Source: Symbiodinium natans (Eukaryota; Sar; Dinophyceae; Suessiales; Symbiodiniaceae). From it: 64,000 nucleotides of DNA. The position numbers and the translations under genes were made by a program. Below, piece after piece: positions 60,860-64,000 of the stretch (position 1 is the first letter of the stretch; each line of letters begins with the position of its first letter). Under the pieces are notes generated by a model. That model worked only from the letters and a program-made list of their open reading frames with translations. It ran no database searches and was not told the DNA's origin. Location of the stretch: positions 204,501 to 268,500 of the forward strand of contig CAJNDS010002517.1 of NCBI GenBank assembly GCA_905221605.1, read 5' to 3'.

Positions 60860-61035
60860 GTTTAGGGTTTAGGGTTTAGGGTTTAGGGTTTAGGGTTTAG
60901 GGTTTAGGGTTTAGGGTTTAGGGTTTGGGGGTTCAGGGTTTAGGGTTTAGGGTTTGGGGTTTGGGGTTTGGGGGTTAAGGGTAAAGGGTTCAGAGTTTGG
61001 GGGTTAGGGTTTAGGGGTTTAGGGTTTAGGGGTTA
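60860..61035 (+). repeat. TTTAGGG/TTTGGGG array at an intron's 5' end
   Basis: Begins with the donor gtttagggtttaggg. Pure heptamers to 60925, then TTTGGGG and TTTAGGGG variants. Confidence 0.88.
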
Positions 61036-61251
61036 GCCGGGGTTAGGTTCTTAGTAGAGATTTAAGTCCCTTGACGCCTTCGACAGGGGAGTACTGTGCC
61101 GAAAGCCCTTATTTTCAGACTCAGATCCGGATTGGGAGTTTCGAGTTTCAGGATTTCAGAGTTGAAAAAGCCTTGGGGTTTTAGGGCTTTGGCATCTTTT
61201 TGGGTTCGGTCTTTAGGTTGGTGGGCTTCTTAGGTTAGGGTTGTTTCTCAG

Positions 61252-61278
61252 GGCTTCACCGGATGTCAGGATTTTAAA
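61252..61278 (+). CDS. G3 microexon (9 codons)
   Basis: Acceptor gtttctcag|ggc and donor tttaaa|gtctagcc. Encodes GFTGCQDFK. Confidence 0.5.
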
Positions 61279-61388
61279 GTCTAGCCATGTAAACCTGTAA
61301 ACCCAAACCCTAAACCGTAGACCGTAAACCCTAAACCCTGAACCCCAAACCCTAAACCGGGTTTTAGTGTGACGGGATCGGGTCTCAG

Positions 61389-61532
61389 AAGCTCCTGGGC
61401 ATCGCATGCGAGCAGGAGCGGGGATGTACAGAATGGACCCAGCGTGCGCTACAGCACACAGCTGCGAAAGACGACATGCGCTACAAGAGCGAGAAAAGGA
61501 TCCGACTACTGTACACAAGCTTGCGAGAGATG
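61389..61532 (+). CDS. G3 exon (48 codons)
   Basis: Acceptor cgggtctcag|aag and donor gagatg|gtcgagccctaaa; 144 nt, phase 0 to 0. Encodes KLLGIACEQERGCTEWTQR, ALQHTAAKDDMRYKSEKRI and RLLYTSLREM, a convincing helical protein segment. The longer open frame in a neighbouring register (SGLRSSWASHASR...) is its shadow. Confidence 0.75.
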
Positions 61533-62101
61533 GTCGAGCCCTAAACCCTAAACCCTAAACCCTAAAACCTAAACCCTAAACCCTAAACCCTAGGTCCTTT
61601 CGAGGGCACCCAGCGTCTCCTTGAACCCGAAACCCGGCAGAGGGAGATTCCTTGTGAGCGAGATGAAAGAAAGAGGGGGCCCCCCCCTTGTTTTCGAAAC
61701 AGGTCCAACTCAGGTCTCCTGTGAAGAGACAAAGGGTTTAGGGTTTTGGGTTTAGGGTTTAGGGTTTAGGGTTTAGGGCCCGTCTTTGCACCTGCAGAGG
61801 GGGGGGGGGTTCCGAAAATGTTTGGGTCACTTTCAGGGGCTTCTATTTTATTTGGGGGTGTAAAGGGGGTACCCCTACTTTCGGAAATGCCCAAACCCTA
61901 AACCCTAAACCCTAAACCCTATACCCTAAACCCTAAACCCTAAACCCTAAACCCCGTACATCTGATGCATGGCAGCTCCAGGCTCCATCTCACGTTTGGG
62001 ATCCACACTAGGCCCTCTTTACGAGCATGGAGGTCTTAGGGTTCACTTCGTGTTTTCAGGGTTTCATTCCTGGGTTTAGGGTTATTTCTGGGGCCTCCAA
62101 G

Positions 62102-62146
62102 CCATGTCGGACACGACTTACAGGAAGACGCCGTTGCACCTTGGCA
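62102..62146 (+). CDS. G3 exon
   Basis: Acceptor gcctccaag|cc and donor ggca|gtattttc. Encodes MSDTTYRKTPLHLG. Confidence 0.5.
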
Positions 62147-62159
62147 GTATTTTCTAAGC

Positions 62160-64000
62160 CCCCAATCCCCGGCAACCGAGAAACCGAAGCACAAAAAGAC
62201 CCCACCATATTCCCTTGTTTTATCTTGTTTTGTTTTTCTCCTACGTCTAGAAGAAGTCTAGACCCCTACTGATCCCTAAATTCCACACCCTAAACCCTAA
62301 ACCCCAAGCTGTAAACCCAAGCCCGAGCCCGAAATCCCACATCCCTCACTGCCATCCTTTAGGGTTCAGGGTTGAGGGTTCAGGGTAAACCTCATCCAAA
62401 CCTCATCCAAAAAGCTCGAAACTCTAAAACCATCCTACAACCCTCGGATGTTTAAGCTCTGTACGTGGCCTGGAGAACCCGCAATCCTCATGCCCCAAAC
62501 CGAGTGAAAAGGTTTAGGGTTTAGGGTTTATTGGTTTGGGGTTTACGAGGGCTTAGTAGGGCTCAGGATGGAGGTAAAACCTTCCCACGATGCCCAAGCT
62601 GTGAGCTAAAAAAACCGGGGCTTTTCAAGCCTAAACCTCCCTAAAACCCCTAATTAGGGTTCAGAGGTCCTCCCAGGGTTTAGGGTAGGGTATTCCGAAA
62701 AGCCTTACTAAAGCCAGAAAGCCAAAACGATTACAGCCTGAAACCCCTAAAGCTCTCTGAACTAGATCATCTTGATGTGGCGGGGCTCAGAAAGACTGGC
62801 TGTAAGGTGATGAAATATGGCACAGTTGACAAAAAAACGACTAGGACCCAGAGGCGGCCTTATTCACCGGTTTCATTGGGTACCCTATAGCTGAAGGCTC
62901 ATGGGCCCTCAAAAATCCAGGGTTTGAGACACCAGAACCCTTCCTACGAGGTACCAGTCCCTCTGTAGGAGAGTCCTTGGAGCCTTAGGGTAGTTCTCTT
63001 GTGTACCTCCGTCTGTTGAGTTGTCAGCACCTCGTCCCCTAAACCCCAAACCATATACGCGCTAGACCCCTCATTCCCCAAAACGCTAAAGCCCAAACCG
63101 TTGAAGCCCTGGCGCCTAAAACCCTAAGTTTGTTAGAGCTTCCTCCGAAGCCCAAGAGCCGTTTAGGGTTTAGGGTTTAGGGTTTAGGGTTTAGGGTTTA
63201 GGTTTTAGGGTTTAGGGTTTAGGGTTTAGGGTTTAGGGCGGTTTAGGGCTCAAGGATTTTTCGTGAGTTATCGTTCTTATTGTTTAGGGCCTTTGGGGTT
63301 TACTTGAAAGTTCGCGGGTACTCAGAAGTAAGGTTGGAAGCACCGCACATAGGGTTATCACCATCGTTGCCCTACTTATAAGCCTACGTATAAGTACCCA
63401 GGACCCTGGAAAGCGGGGCCAACCCAGTCAACCCCCGCCCCCCTCCAACGAATGCAAAAAAGGCCCGTTCGCTTGGACCTCAACAAGAGGACACAGGGGC
63501 CTGGGTTGTAGGGTGTAGGGTTCAGGGTTGAGGTTTCAAGGTTAAGGGTCTATGGTTTCAGGGTTTGGGTGCTTAGGCGCCGGGTGGGACCATGGGATAT
63601 TTTACAGCTTCTCTTCTTGGGCTTCAGACCGTTGAACCCTAAACCCTAAACCCTAAACCCTATACCCTAGACCCTAAACCCTAAACCCCAAATCCTAAGA
63701 TCTTTGTTTGCGAACTCTTTTTCAGAGGACCAGCCTGGGGTGTGCGTTTTTTGGTTGCCTACTTCTGTTTAAGGGGAGGGAGGGGGGGTTCATGGGCGAG
63801 GATTGGTACCTAGGGAACTTTATGGTGCCTTAAACCCCAAACCCTAAACCCTAAACCCTAAACCCTAAACCCTAAACCCTAAACCCTAAACCCAATTAGA
63901 GAACCATGGGGATGCAAACCACCCCCCCCCCCCCCCCGGCCCCCGCCTTGAAGGACCCTAGAACTCAGTGGCCTCCGGATGTTCAGAGCTTGGGCTTTAG
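62160..64000. other. right end: telomere-repeat introns with weak exon candidates
   Basis: Telomere-like blocks at 63162-63237, 63635-63700 and 63833-63892 and a C16 run at 63922-63937. Coding-like bits (for example ARSLGPQQEDTGAW at about 63451 and EIPCERDERKRG just upstream at 61640) are too short to model. The mosaic continues past the window. Confidence 0.5.

Noticed and set aside
61369-61551. 60-codon + strand ORF
   Set aside because: The neighbouring frame 61389-61532 reads as a much better protein segment with proper splice sites.

Overview
The window looks like nuclear DNA of a dinoflagellate (Symbiodinium/Polarella/Prorocentrum-like). This is inferred from four things. TTTAGGG (Arabidopsis-type) telomeric heptamers are scattered everywhere. 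The Ty1/copia element has a dinoflagellate-style polyprotein. There are many tiny exons, some with GC donors. Several protein fragments resemble dinoflagellate-expanded families. No bacterial operons, rRNA, tRNA or CRISPR arrays were seen.

Layout. (1) 1-1040: 3' part of a + strand gene. (2) 2071-6389: a - strand gene (called G2 here) with exons near 6389-6069, 5985-5751, 4853-4071, 3496-3353 and 2926-2071; its introns are filled with telomere-like repeats. (3) 7435-13513: one or two - strand genes (G1). The best-resolved part is a phase-consistent five-exon model at 8772-7435 with methyltransferase-like motifs. (4) 13514-13960: divergent intergenic stretch. (5) 13.96-34.4 kb and 42.9-64 kb: a huge + strand mosaic (G3, one gene or several) of 20-150 nt exons. 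Most introns start with TTTAGGG repeats (often GTTTAGGG itself as donor) and end with CCCTAAA repeats shortly before the AG, so each intron can fold back on itself. Most of these exons are too short for ordinary ORF calling; I found them by reading splice sites and codon frames. (6) 34808-42627: a full-length Ty1/copia retrotransposon with identical ~112-bp LTRs, inserted on the + strand inside the G3 mosaic.

The main discovery candidate is the intron system. Telomere-repeat introns are mixed with several families of hairpin elements. Some interrupt reading frames between 13-28 bp direct repeats, as expected for introner-type intron insertion. The second candidate is the copia element: it has a canonical -1 frameshift heptamer between gag-protease and integrase, and a cytosine-methyltransferase-like module between integrase and reverse transcriptase.

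Limits: exon calls rest on reading by eye. Exact splice sites, the number of genes in G3, and the function of most proteins are not established. Two one-base frame breaks in G1/G2 and two further frame changes in the retrotransposon could be real, programmed, or sequence errors.
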